Shown here piece by piece: positions 10,085 to 21,006 of a stretch of 64,000 bases of DNA. This stretch comes from an uncultured bacterium. GTDB lineage: Bacteria > Verrucomicrobiota > Lentisphaeria > Victivallales > Victivallaceae. The stretch covers positions 53,479 to 117,478 of the forward strand of contig URVC01000005.1 in the NCBI GenBank assembly GCA_900551245.1, written 5' to 3'. A program made the translations under genes and the position numbers. How positions within the stretch are numbered: position 1 is the stretch's first letter; each line of letters begins with the position of its first letter. Under the pieces are notes generated by a model that did no database searches, had not been told where the DNA came from, and was given only the letters and a program-made list of their open reading frames with translations.

Positions 10085-13000
10085 TTGATTGACAATACTT
10101 ATGCCTACCGGGAGCTGCTGGGCAAGAGCTCGGCGACTTCGTTCAGTGCGGTTTCGATCAATGTCGCGTCGCCGGAGGTGATCCGTTCGTGGTCGTTCGG
10201 CGAGGTGAAGACCCCGGAAACCATCAACTACCGGAGCTTCAAGCCGGAGAAGGGGGGACTCTTCTGCGAGCGCATCTTCGGACCCACCCGTGACTGGGAG
10301 TGCTACTGCGGCAAGTACAAGCGGGTCAAGCACAAGGGAATCGTCTGCGACCGCTGCGGCGTCGAAGTGACCCAGGCCAAAGTGCGCCGCGAGCGCATGG
10401 GGCACATCGAGCTGGCGGTGCCGGTTTCGCACATCTGGTTCTTCAAGTGCATGCCCAGCCGCATCGGTCTGGTGCTCGACATGACTGCGAAGTCGCTCGA
10501 GCATGTGATCTATTATGAAGAGTATGTGGTCACCGATCCGGGCGATACGCCGCTGCAGGTCGGTATGACCATGACCGAAATCGAATACCGCCAGGCGGTG
10601 GACGACTACGGCGACGCTTTCGTCGCCGAGATGGGCGCTCCGGCGATCAAGACGCTGCTCGAGCGGGTCGACCTGCCGGCGCTCAAGGCGGAGCTGGAGG
10701 TCAGCCTCGAAGGAACCCGGAACAAGGCGATCCGCAAGAAGCTGGCGAAGCGGCTGCGGCTGGTCGAAGGGTTCATGGCGAGCAATTCGCGTCCGGAGTG
10801 GATGATTCTGACGGTGCTGCCGGTGATTCCGCCGGATCTGCGCCCGCTGGTTCCGCTCGAGGGCGGCCGTTTCGCCACCAGCGACCTCAACGACCTCTAC
10901 CGCCGCGTCATCAACCGGAACAACCGGCTCAAGACGCTGCTGTCGATCCGCACGCCGGAAGTGATCATCCGCAACGAAAAGCGCATGCTGCAGGAGGCGG
11001 TGGACTCGCTGCTGGACAACGGCCGTCACGGCCGCGCGGTGACCGGCGCCGGAAACCGTCCGCTGAAGAGCCTTTCGGATATGCTCAAAGGCAAGCAGGG
11101 CCGCTTCCGTCAGAACCTGCTCGGTAAGCGTGTCGACTACTCCGGCCGTTCGGTCATCGTCGTCGGCCCGGAACTGAAGATTCACCAGTGCGGACTGCCG
11201 AAGAAGATGGCGATGATCCTCTTCGAGCCCTTCATCATCCGGCACCTCAAGGGGCGCGGTTACGCGCACACCGTCCGCGGCGCCAAGAAGATGATCGAGC
11301 GCGGCGAGCCGGTGGTGTGGGATATCCTCGACGAAGTGACCAAGGGGCATCCGGTGATGCTGAACCGCGCGCCTACGCTGCACCGTCTGAGTATCCAGGC
11401 GTTCGACCCGGTGCTGATCGAAGGTTCGGCGCTGCGTCTGCACCCGCTGGTCTGTACCGCGTACAACGCGGACTTCGACGGCGACCAGATGGCGGTCCAC
11501 GTGCCGCTGTCGAACGAGGCGCAGATGGAGACCAAGCTCTTGATGCTTGCGCCGAACAACATCTTCTCGCCCGCCAACGGCAAGCCGATCGCGTCGCCGA
11601 CGCAGGACATCACGCTGGGCAGTTACTATCTCACCTGCGAACCGCGCAACAAGGACAAGGCCAAGCTCTATCGCGACTACTTTGAAGTGCTGTTCGCGAT
11701 GCAGGCGGGGTTCCTGAAGATTCACGATGCGGTGAAGATTCCGAACCCGGACCTCGGCAAGGATACGCCGTACGGCGACAAGGAGAGCAAGTTCATCCTG
11801 ACCACGCCCGGCCGCTGCATCTTCAACGAGATCTGGGACAAGCGTCTCGGTTTCTACAACCAGATCGCCAAGAAGAAGGAGCTGGGCCGTCTGATCAGCG
11901 ATTCCTACAAGATTGCCGGCCACGAGGCGACGATCAAACTGCTGGACGATCTCAAGGACATGGGCTACCGTCACGCGACGCTGGCCGGTCTCTCGATTTC
12001 GATCGCGGACCTGCAGGTTCCGGAGAAGAAAGAGGAGATCATCGAGAACGCCCGCGCCCAGATCGACAACGTGCTCGAACAGTACAACAGCGGTCTGCTG
12101 ACCGAGGGCGAGCGCCACAACAAGGTGATCGACATCTGGACGCAGGCGAGCAATGCGGTGGCGAACGAGCTGTTCGTCCGGCTGGAGACCGCGTCGCGTC
12201 GCGGCGAGATCAACCCGGTGTACGCGATGCTCGACTCCGGCGCGCGCGGCAGCAAGGATCAGATTCGTCAGCTCGCCGGTATGCGCGGACTGATGGCGAA
12301 ACCGTCGGGCGACATCATCGAACGGCCGATTATTTCGAACTTCCGTGAAGGGCTGTCGGTGCTGGAATACTTCATCTCGACCCACGGCGCCCGCAAAGGT
12401 CTGGCCGACACCGCGCTGAAGACGGCGGACTCCGGTTACATGACCCGCCGTCTGGTCGACGTCGCGCAGGACATCATCTGCCGCGAGGCGGACTGCGGCA
12501 CGACCAAGGGTGTCTGGACCAGCGCCATCATCGAGGGTGACGAGGTGATCATGCCGCTGCGCGACCGGATTCTCGGCCGGTTCAGCGCGCAGGACATCCG
12601 CGACCCCGCCTTTGCCGACGGCCGTCTGATCATCGCCGCCGGCGAGGAGTTCACGCCGGATATCGTCGACGTGATCGACAAGCGCGGCATCCAGCGGGTG
12701 CTGATCCGTTCGACGCTGACCTGCGAGACGCTGCACGGCGTCTGCGTCAAGTGCTACGGCCGGAACCTGGCGAGCGACCGGCAGGCGAAGGAGGGCGACG
12801 CGCTCGGCATCATTGCGGCGCAGTCGATCGGTGAGCCCGGTACGCAGCTGACGATGCGTACGTTCCACATCGGCGGAACGGCGTCGAGCGCCTACAAGCA
12901 GCCGGTGATTGCGGCGCGTCACGACGGTATGATCAAACTCATGAACGTGCGCACCATCAAGAACCAGAAGGGCAAGACCGTGGTCGTCAACAAGAACGGC

Positions 13001-14479
13001 TACGTGATCGTCTACGATCCGGAGGTGGCGAAGGCGGCGGAGAAGGCGGCCCGCGAACGGGCTCAGGTGGAGGCCGAAGCGCTCGGCACCGTCTACAACA
13101 AGGACTACGACTTCTGGTCGGATGCTCTCCGTGAGGCGGAGCTCGACCGTTACGAACTGGAAGCGGGCGCCGTGCTCGACAAGAACGACGGCGACACCGT
13201 CAAGGCGAACGAGGTGTTCGTGCAGTGGGAAGCGAACCACGTGCCGATCATCATCGAGGAAGCCGGTACGGTGGAGCTGCACGACCTGGTCGAAGGCGTG
13301 ACGCTGCAGAAGCAGAAGCGCGGCGGTTCCGACCAGAGCACGGTGATGGAGCACCGCGAGGACCTGCATCCGCAGATTGTCATCGTGGGGGACGACGGTG
13401 CGTTTCTGGCGAACTATCCGCTGCCGGCCGGCGCGGTGCTGATGACCAAGGCGGGAGCGAAGGTGACCCCCGGTATGGTGGTGGCGCGTGTGCCGCGGCA
13501 GTCGGCGAAGAACAAGGACATCACCGGAGGTCTGCCGCGGATTGCGGAACTCTTCGAAGCGCGTGTTCCGAAGGATGTGGCGGAGATCGCCCGCATCGAC
13601 GGTTACGTCGAAGTGGACAAGATGACCCGCGGTCGTCGTCAGCTGCTGATCCGGGATCCGGAGTCGGGGATGACCGAGGAGCACAACAACATTCCGGCGC
13701 ACAAGCATCTCACGGTGAGCAAGGGGGACTTCGTCCGCAAGGGGCAGAAGCTGACCGAAGGTTCGATCGTTCCTCACACGCTGCTGGAGGTGTGCGGCAT
13801 TCACGAGCTGCAGCGCCACCTGGTCGACGCGATCCAGCTGGTGTACCGTGCGCAGGGTGTGGAAATCAACGACAAGCACGTGGAGATCATCATCCGTCAG
13901 ATGATGCAGAAGGTGCGGATCACCGAATCCGGCTCGACCGACTATCTGCCGGGCGAGCAGCTTGACCGGACCGAGTTCGACCGGGTCAACCGGGAGGTGA
14001 TCGAGAAGGGCGGCAAGCCGGCGGAAGCCGAGCCGATCCTGCTGGGTATCACGAAGGCGGCTCTGGAGACGGAGAGCTTCATTTCGGCGGCGTCGTTCCA
14101 GGACACCACCCGGATTCTGACCGAAGCCGCCACGCTCGGGAAGGTGGACAATCTGACCGGGTTCAAGGAGAACGTGATCACCGGGCACCTGATTCCGGCG
14201 GGAACCGGGACGGAGCTCATGCAGTCGATCCGCCTGAAGTACCTCGGCACCGAGATCGAGGAGGAGCTGCCGACGCAGGAGCCGGAGCGCTCGGTCGAGG
14301 AGATTGCCGCCGCGTGGCGTGACACCGAACCGGATCACTCGAAGGTCGATTTCGGCGACGACGAGGAAGAGGGCGGAAGCCTGCCGGATGAGGCGCGGGA
14401 ACTGGTTCCGGAACTGGGCGACGGATTCGAGGATTCCGCCGCGGACTTCGGAGAGGACTCCGGGGAGGATGAGTTCTGA
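10085..14479 (+). CDS. rpoC: DNA-directed RNA polymerase subunit beta-prime
   Basis: 1464 residues. Starts with TTG at 10085, supported by AGGAGG at 10071-10076 eight bases upstream. The N-terminal zinc site is CYCGKYKRVKHKGIVCDRC; the catalytic magnesium loop is YNADFDGDQMAVH; the second zinc cluster includes CETLHGVCVKCYG; the GEPGTQLTMRTFHIGG trigger-loop region is intact. The last 60 residues form an unusually acidic tail rich in Asp/Glu (ends SGEDEF). Cotranscribed with rpoB; a strong hairpin follows 20 bases after the stop. Confidence 0.98.
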   Translation: MIDNTYAYRELLGKSSATSFSAVSINVASPEVIRSWSFGEVKTPETINYRSFKPEKGGLFCERIFGPTRDWECYCGKYKRVKHKGIVCDRCGVEVTQAKVRRERMGHIELAVPVSHIWFFKCMPSRIGLVLDMTAKSLEHVIYYEEYVVTDPGDTPLQVGMTMTEIEYRQAVDDYGDAFVAEMGAPAIKTLLERVDLPALKAELEVSLEGTRNKAIRKKLAKRLRLVEGFMASNSRPEWMILTVLPVIPPDLRPLVPLEGGRFATSDLNDLYRRVINRNNRLKTLLSIRTPEVIIRNEKRMLQEAVDSLLDNGRHGRAVTGAGNRPLKSLSDMLKGKQGRFRQNLLGKRVDYSGRSVIVVGPELKIHQCGLPKKMAMILFEPFIIRHLKGRGYAHTVRGAKKMIERGEPVVWDILDEVTKGHPVMLNRAPTLHRLSIQAFDPVLIEGSALRLHPLVCTAYNADFDGDQMAVHVPLSNEAQMETKLLMLAPNNIFSPANGKPIASPTQDITLGSYYLTCEPRNKDKAKLYRDYFEVLFAMQAGFLKIHDAVKIPNPDLGKDTPYGDKESKFILTTPGRCIFNEIWDKRLGFYNQIAKKKELGRLISDSYKIAGHEATIKLLDDLKDMGYRHATLAGLSISIADLQVPEKKEEIIENARAQIDNVLEQYNSGLLTEGERHNKVIDIWTQASNAVANELFVRLETASRRGEINPVYAMLDSGARGSKDQIRQLAGMRGLMAKPSGDIIERPIISNFREGLSVLEYFISTHGARKGLADTALKTADSGYMTRRLVDVAQDIICREADCGTTKGVWTSAIIEGDEVIMPLRDRILGRFSAQDIRDPAFADGRLIIAAGEEFTPDIVDVIDKRGIQRVLIRSTLTCETLHGVCVKCYGRNLASDRQAKEGDALGIIAAQSIGEPGTQLTMRTFHIGGTASSAYKQPVIAARHDGMIKLMNVRTIKNQKGKTVVVNKNGYVIVYDPEVAKAAEKAARERAQVEAEALGTVYNKDYDFWSDALREAELDRYELEAGAVLDKNDGDTVKANEVFVQWEANHVPIIIEEAGTVELHDLVEGVTLQKQKRGGSDQSTVMEHREDLHPQIVIVGDDGAFLANYPLPAGAVLMTKAGAKVTPGMVVARVPRQSAKNKDITGGLPRIAELFEARVPKDVAEIARIDGYVEVDKMTRGRRQLLIRDPESGMTEEHNNIPAHKHLTVSKGDFVRKGQKLTEGSIVPHTLLEVCGIHELQRHLVDAIQLVYRAQGVEINDKHVEIIIRQMMQKVRITESGSTDYLPGEQLDRTEFDRVNREVIEKGGKPAEAEPILLGITKAALETESFISAASFQDTTRILTEAATLGKVDNLTGFKENVITGHLIPAGTGTELMQSIRLKYLGTEIEEELPTQEPERSVEEIAAAWRDTEPDHSKVDFGDDEEEGGSLPDEARELVPELGDGFEDSAADFGEDSGEDEF

Positions 14480-14498
14480 GAACCGGCTGAAACCCGGG

Positions 14499-14570
14499 CC
14501 GGTGCTTCGGATTTCTCCCCTGCGGGGGAGGCCGGAGCACCGGAAAATTCGGTGTATTGAAACTTTTTTT
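14499..14570 (+). terminator. rpoBC terminator hairpin
   Basis: CCGGTGCT-TCGG (14499-14510) pairs with CCGG-AGCACCGG (14532-14543), with an inner CTCCCC/GGGGAG stem. The first T-run (T7) is delayed to 14564-14570, so this could also be a Rho-assisted or processing structure. It is very stable and lies 20 bases after rpoC. Confidence 0.6.
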
Positions 14571-14592
14571 GCCGAAAAAGCGCTTGAAATAT

Positions 14593-14621
14593 TTGCAAAA
14601 AGTGTTTTGCGGTATTATTTT
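14593..14621 (+). promoter_or_regulatory. Promoter of the rpsL-rpsS operon
   Basis: TTGCAA at 14593-14598, a 17-base spacer, and TATTTT at 14616-14621. It stands about 70 bases before rpsL and after the rpoBC terminator, so the ten-gene ribosomal unit ending at 20850 can be an independent transcript. Confidence 0.55.
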
Positions 14622-14690
14622 ATGATTCTTTGATGTATGCCGAATGGAATCAACAGTCGTAATTTAAGTATAAAAGATTAGGAAGTTGTT

Positions 14691-15101
14691 ATGCCGACAA
14701 TCAACCAGCTGGTGCGTTTCGGACGCGAAGAGAAGGTCAAGAAAAGCAAATCCAAGGCGTTGAGCGCCTGCCCGCAGCGTCGCGGCGTCTGTCTGCAGGT
14801 CACCACCCGTACTCCGAAGAAGCCGAACTCCGCGTTGCGTAAAATCGCCCGTGTTCGTCTGACCAACGGGCAGGAAGTCACCGCGTATATCGGCGGTGAA
14901 GGTCACAACCTCCAGGAGCACTCGGTGGTTCTGGTCAAGGGCGGTCGTGTCCGTGACCTCCCCGGTGTGCGTTACCACATCGTGCGCGGCGCGCTCGACA
15001 GCCTCGGCGTGGACAAGCGCAAGCAGGGCCGTTCGAAGTACGGCGCCAAGCGGCCGAAGCCGGGCCAGGAAGCTGCCGCGGGCAAGGGGAAGAAGAAATA
15101 A
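14691..15101 (+). CDS. rpsL: 30S ribosomal protein S12
   Basis: 136 residues. MPTINQLVRFGR start, TPKKPNSALRKIARVRLTNG loop (with the streptomycin-site lysine in sensitive form) and GRVRDLPGVRYHIVRG loop are intact; a Lys-rich C-terminal extension of about 12 residues follows. Decoding-centre protein. The ribosome site is AGGAAG. Followed by rpsG, the standard str operon order. Confidence 0.97.
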   Translation: MPTINQLVRFGREEKVKKSKSKALSACPQRRGVCLQVTTRTPKKPNSALRKIARVRLTNGQEVTAYIGGEGHNLQEHSVVLVKGGRVRDLPGVRYHIVRGALDSLGVDKRKQGRSKYGAKRPKPGQEAAAGKGKKK

Positions 15102-15138
15102 TCAGATTTTTTCAAATACATACTAGGGTACATAACAG

Positions 15139-15609
15139 ATGAGAAGACGCAGAGCTGTCAAGCGGGAGCTTGTTCCCGACGTGAAGTACAACAGTGAACT
15201 GGTTGCCCGGCTGATCAACACGATCATGACCCGGGGCAAGAAGTCGACCGCCCAGAATATCGTTTACGGCGCGCTGGATGTGATCCAGAGCAAGAAGCCG
15301 GATATGCAGGCGATCGACGTTTTCATGCAGGCGCTGGAGAATGTCAAACCGAAGCTGGAAGTCAAGAGCCGCCGGGTCGGCGGTGCGACCTATCAGGTTC
15401 CGATCGAAGTCGATCCGGAGCGTCAGGTTGCGCTGGCCATGCGCTGGATCACCACCTATTCCCGCGGCCGCAAGGGCAAGTCGATGACCGAGTCCCTCGC
15501 CGGCGAGCTGCTGGATGCGTTCGACAACACCGGTGCTTCGATCAAGAAGAAAGAAGACACCTTCAAGATGGCGCAGGCGAACAAGGCGTTCGCCCATTAC
15601 CGCTGGTAA
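15139..15609 (+). CDS. rpsG: 30S ribosomal protein S7
   Basis: 156 residues, exact family length. Begins MRRRRAVKRELVPDVKYNSELVARLINTIM and contains the VKSRRVGGATYQVPIEV beta-hairpin and the ARGRKGKSM-like helix. Nucleates assembly of the 30S head and contacts E-site tRNA. Lies between rpsL and fusA. Confidence 0.97.
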   Translation: MRRRRAVKRELVPDVKYNSELVARLINTIMTRGKKSTAQNIVYGALDVIQSKKPDMQAIDVFMQALENVKPKLEVKSRRVGGATYQVPIEVDPERQVALAMRWITTYSRGRKGKSMTESLAGELLDAFDNTGASIKKKEDTFKMAQANKAFAHYRW

Positions 15610-15630
15610 TCGACCGGGGCATTGACGATC

Positions 15631-17745
<2,115 letters not shown>

Positions 17746-17748
17746 GCT

Positions 17749-18072
17749 ATGGCTACGGGAAAAAACCAGCGTATCCGGATTCGGCTTCAGGCGTATGAGC
17801 ACCGGATTCTGGATCAGTCGGTCAACGAGATTCTTGAAGCGGCGAAGCGCACCGGTTCCATGGTTGCCGGCCCGGTGCCGCTCCCGACCCGGATCGAGCG
17901 TTGGACGGTCAACCGTTCTCCGCACGTCAACAAGAAGTCGATGGAGCAGTTTGAAATCCGCACGCACAAGCGCATGCTGGATATCATCAATCCGACGGCG
18001 AAGACGGTGGATGAGCTCAAGAAGCTCAATCTGCCCGCCGGCGTGGACATTACGCTGAAGACTGGATTCTAA
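17749..18072 (+). CDS. rpsJ: 30S ribosomal protein S10
   Basis: 107 residues: KNQRIRIRLQAYEHRILDQSVNEI start and HKRMLDIINPTAKTVDELKKLNLPAGVDITLK end are diagnostic. Ribosomal head protein and NusE of antitermination complexes. It follows fusA directly and starts the S10 cluster; a 77-base gap with a small hairpin precedes rplC. Confidence 0.97.
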   Translation: MATGKNQRIRIRLQAYEHRILDQSVNEILEAAKRTGSMVAGPVPLPTRIERWTVNRSPHVNKKSMEQFEIRTHKRMLDIINPTAKTVDELKKLNLPAGVDITLKTGF

Positions 18073-18149
18073 GGTAGAATCCATAGATACCAAGGTCCCC
18101 GACCGATTGGGGGCAAGTATCGAAATGATTTCTCACGAAAGGAGAAAAA

Positions 18150-18803
18150 ATGAAAGGATTAATCGGTAAAAAGGTCGGAATGACGCAGGTCTACGACGAG
18201 AAGGGCGTGCTGATCCCGGTGACGGTGGTTCAGGCTGGTCCGTGTGTCGTGACCGGAGTCAAGACGGTCGAGCGCGACGGATACTCGGCGATTCAGCTGG
18301 GATTCGGGGAGCGCAAGGCGAAGAACGTGACGAAGGCCCGGGCCGGACATCTGGCCAAGGCGGGTGTGACCGGCGACAAGCTGCCTTCGGTTCTGCGCGA
18401 GATCCGTACTGCGGCGGGTGAGGAGACTCCGGCGCCGGGTTCGGTGGTGACTGCGGAAGTTTTCGCGGCGAATGACTATCTGGATGTGGTTGGAACGACC
18501 AAGGGACGCGGGTTCCAGGGTGTTGTCCGGCGGTACCGTTTCGGCGGCGGCCGCGCGAGCCATGGCGGTGCGTGGACTCGTCGTACGGGTTCGATCGGCT
18601 GCTGCGAATGGCCGGGCAACGTGATCAAGGGCAAGCGCATGCCGGGTCACATGGGCAATGCGCGGCGCACCGTGCAGAATCTGCAGGTCGTCCGGGTGAT
18701 GGCGGAAGACAATGTGCTGCTGCTCAAGGGCGCGGTTCCCGGAGCGAATGGCGGCATTCTTGTGCTCCGGAGTGCGATCAAGAAGCCGGCCGCTAAGAAG
18801 TAA
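18150..18803 (+). CDS. rplC: 50S ribosomal protein L3
   Basis: 217 residues, MKGLIGKKVGMTQVYDEKGVLIPVTVVQAGP start, then GTTKGRGFQGVVRRYRFGGGRASHG, the conserved central loop reaching the peptidyl transferase centre. The ribosome site AAAGGAGAA precedes ATG 18150. Standard position before rplD. Confidence 0.97.
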   Translation: MKGLIGKKVGMTQVYDEKGVLIPVTVVQAGPCVVTGVKTVERDGYSAIQLGFGERKAKNVTKARAGHLAKAGVTGDKLPSVLREIRTAAGEETPAPGSVVTAEVFAANDYLDVVGTTKGRGFQGVVRRYRFGGGRASHGGAWTRRTGSIGCCEWPGNVIKGKRMPGHMGNARRTVQNLQVVRVMAEDNVLLLKGAVPGANGGILVLRSAIKKPAAKK

Positions 18804-18815
18804 CAGGTGAACAAG

Positions 18816-19445
18816 ATGTCGAATACTTTGGATATCCTTGATTGCAAAGGCACCCGGGTCGGAGAGTATGTCATTCCGGAGGGTGTGATTGAGCTGGAGA
18901 AGGGCGAGCAGGCCGTGCATGACACGGTGACCGCCTATCTTGCCGGCCAGCGTGCCGGAACCGCCTGCACGAAGACGCGCGGCGAAGTTTCCGGAGGCGG
19001 CGCCAAGCCGTTCCGTCAGAAGGGTCTCGGCCGTGCCCGTGCGGGTTCGAGCCGGAGTCCGGTCTGGGTCGGCGGCGGTACGATTTTCGGACCCCGTCCG
19101 CGTTCGTTCGCGAAGAAGGTCAACAAGAAGGTGATCGTGCTGGCGCTGAAGCGTGCGTTTTCCGAGCGGATTGTCGAAGGTGACGTGATGGTGCTCGACA
19201 AGTTCGAGCTGGCGGACCACAAGACCCGGAACGCGGTGGCGATTCTGAAGAATCTGAACGTTGCCGATGATACGGTGATGGTTTCGCTGCCCGAGCTGGA
19301 CGAGACCGCGATCTGCGCGACCGGGAACATTCCGAACCTGGTGCTCCGGAAGTCCGACACGGTCAATGTGTATGAACTTCTGCGCTTCAAGAAGCTCCTT
19401 TTCACGAAGGATGCTCTGGATGCGTTCATCCGGCGGCTGGCGTAA
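18816..19445 (+). CDS. rplD: 50S ribosomal protein L4
   Basis: 209 residues from ATG 18816; AGGTGA at 18805-18810 is its ribosome site, so the GTG at 18807 is not preferred. Shows TRGEVSGGGAKPFRQKGLGRARAGS, the extended exit-tunnel loop, and the PRPRSFAKKVNKKV segment. Family role: tunnel protein and, in proteobacteria, repressor of the S10 operon. Confidence 0.95.
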   Translation: MSNTLDILDCKGTRVGEYVIPEGVIELEKGEQAVHDTVTAYLAGQRAGTACTKTRGEVSGGGAKPFRQKGLGRARAGSSRSPVWVGGGTIFGPRPRSFAKKVNKKVIVLALKRAFSERIVEGDVMVLDKFELADHKTRNAVAILKNLNVADDTVMVSLPELDETAICATGNIPNLVLRKSDTVNVYELLRFKKLLFTKDALDAFIRRLA

Positions 19446-19457
19446 GGAGGAACTGAA

Positions 19458-19739
19458 ATGAGAAGTGCGTTTGATATCATTATCGCGCCGGTGGTCACCG
19501 AGAAGTGCAATGCTCTGATGCAGGAGCAGAAATACACGTTCAAGGTGAAGGCGGATGCCGAGAAGGTCGAGATCGGTCGGGCGGTGGAAGAGCTGTTCAA
19601 GGTCAAGGTCAAGTCGGTGAATGTGATGAATTGTCAGGGCAAGGCGAAGCGTGCGGGCCGTTCCATGAAGATGGGGCGCCGCCCCGACTGGAAGAAGGCG
19701 GTCGTGACCTTGTCCGAAGGGACCATTGAAATTATCTAA
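19458..19739 (+). CDS. rplW: 50S ribosomal protein L23
   Basis: 93 residues with AFDIIIAPVVTEKCNALM at the N-terminus and the KVKSVNVMNCQGKAKRAGR loop. Located at the tunnel exit, docking site for trigger factor and SRP. AAGGAGGA just before the ATG is a strong ribosome site. Confidence 0.95.
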   Translation: MRSAFDIIIAPVVTEKCNALMQEQKYTFKVKADAEKVEIGRAVEELFKVKVKSVNVMNCQGKAKRAGRSMKMGRRPDWKKAVVTLSEGTIEII

Positions 19740-19756
19740 CGAGGGAGAATACAGAA

Positions 19757-20587
19757 ATGGCGGTTAAAACTTTTAATCCCGTGACTCCCTCCCGGCGTCA
19801 CATGGCGGTGATGGACTATTCGTCCACGCTGACCGCGAAGGCTCCGGAAAAGAGTCTGGTCAAGGGGAAGAAATCGACCGGCGGCCGCAACAACTACGGC
19901 CGGATCACGACTCGGTTCCGCGGCGCCGGCAACAAGCGCTGCTACCGGATGGTGGATTTCCTCCGCAACAAGGAAGGTGTGCCGGCGAAGGTGGTTTCGA
20001 TCGAATACGATCCGAACCGCACGGCCAACATTGCGCTGATCTCCTATGCGGACGGTGAAAAGTCTTACATCCTCGCGCCGGTCGGCCTCAAGGTCGGCGA
20101 CGTGGTGATGAACGGGCCGAAGTCCGAGCTCAAGCCGGGCAACTGGCTGAAGCTGAAGGATATTCCGGTCGGCATCAACGTCTGCTGCATCGAGCTTCAG
20201 CCCGGTCGCGGCGCCAAGCTGGTGCGTTCCGCCGGACAGGTGGCGACGCTCCGCGGCAAGGAAGAGACCTACGCGCAGATCAAGCTGCCGTCGGGCGAAG
20301 TCCGGATGATCCATGTGGACTGCCGCGCGATGATCGGCCAGATCGGCAACCTCGATCTCATGAACGTGAAGATGGGCAAGGCGGGCAAGAAGCGCTACAA
20401 GGGCTTCCGGCCGCATGTCCGCGGCGTTGCGATGAACCCGGTCGACCACCCGATGGGTGGTGGTGAAGGGCGCACCTCCGGCGGCGGCCATCCGGTTTCG
20501 CCGTGGGGCCAGCTGGCCAAGGGCAAGCGGACCCGCAATCCGAAGAAGACTTCGAAGAACTTCATTGTGGAACGGAGGAAGAAGTAA
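19757..20587 (+). CDS. rplB: 50S ribosomal protein L2
   Basis: 276 residues. KGKKSTGGRNNYGRITTRFRG-type N-terminus, the central GQIGNLDLMN segment, and the C-terminal VRGVAMNPVDHPMGGGEGRTSGG motif with the conserved histidine needed for peptidyl transfer. Stop and rpsS start share one base (TAATG). Confidence 0.97.
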   Translation: MAVKTFNPVTPSRRHMAVMDYSSTLTAKAPEKSLVKGKKSTGGRNNYGRITTRFRGAGNKRCYRMVDFLRNKEGVPAKVVSIEYDPNRTANIALISYADGEKSYILAPVGLKVGDVVMNGPKSELKPGNWLKLKDIPVGINVCCIELQPGRGAKLVRSAGQVATLRGKEETYAQIKLPSGEVRMIHVDCRAMIGQIGNLDLMNVKMGKAGKKRYKGFRPHVRGVAMNPVDHPMGGGEGRTSGGGHPVSPWGQLAKGKRTRNPKKTSKNFIVERRKK

Positions 20588-20850
20588 TGGCCAGATCGAT
20601 TAAAAAGGGGCCGTTCGTGGATCAGTATCTGATCGACAAAGTCGAGAAGATGGGCAAGCAGAAGGTTGCGATCAAGACCTGGTCGCGCCGTTCGATGATC
20701 ATTCCTGATTTCGTCGGTCACACCTTCAACGTCCACAACGGGAAATCCTTCGTTCCGGTGTTCATCACCGAGAACATGGTCGGGCACAAGCTCGGCGAGT
20801 TTGCGATGACCCGTGCGTTCAAGGAGCACGGTGTGGTTTCCGGTAAGTAA
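20587..20850 (+). CDS. rpsS: 30S ribosomal protein S19
   Basis: 87 residues from ATG 20587, whose A is the last base of the rplB stop; earlier in-frame sequence lies in rplB. MARSIKKGPFVDQYLIDKV start and FVGHTFNVHNGKSFVPVFITENMVGHKLGEFA core are diagnostic. Normally rplV-rpsC-rplP follow; here a strong terminator begins 22 bases after the stop and an unrelated gene follows, so this is the true end of the operon. Confidence 0.96.
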   Translation: MARSIKKGPFVDQYLIDKVEKMGKQKVAIKTWSRRSMIIPDFVGHTFNVHNGKSFVPVFITENMVGHKLGEFAMTRAFKEHGVVSGK

Positions 20851-20872
20851 TTTCCGGCAGCCTGCGAAAAAG

Positions 20873-20916
20873 TCCCGGTCCGGATCCTGAGGGATTCCGG
20901 CCGGGATTTTTCTTTT
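20873..20916 (+). terminator. Intrinsic terminator after rpsS
   Basis: TCCCGG (20873-20878) plus CCGGA pairs with TCCGG plus CCGGGA (to 20906), followed by TTTTTCTTTT. It is a strong rho-independent terminator that ends the ribosomal operon prematurely compared with other bacteria. Confidence 0.85.
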
Positions 20917-20930
20917 CGGGGGATTCCGCA

Positions 20931-20958
20931 TTGAAAAACGCGGGTTTTGTGGTATTTT
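20931..20958 (+). promoter_or_regulatory. Promoter for the phosphohexomutase gene
   Basis: TTGAAA 20931-20936, a 16-base spacer, TATTTT 20953-20958; about 48 bases before the ATG at 21007. The spacer starts AACGCGGG as at 911. Confidence 0.6.
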
Positions 20959-21006
20959 ATTATAGTTTCACAAACGGTTTAATCTTCATATCCGGGAGTT
21001 ATAGCA

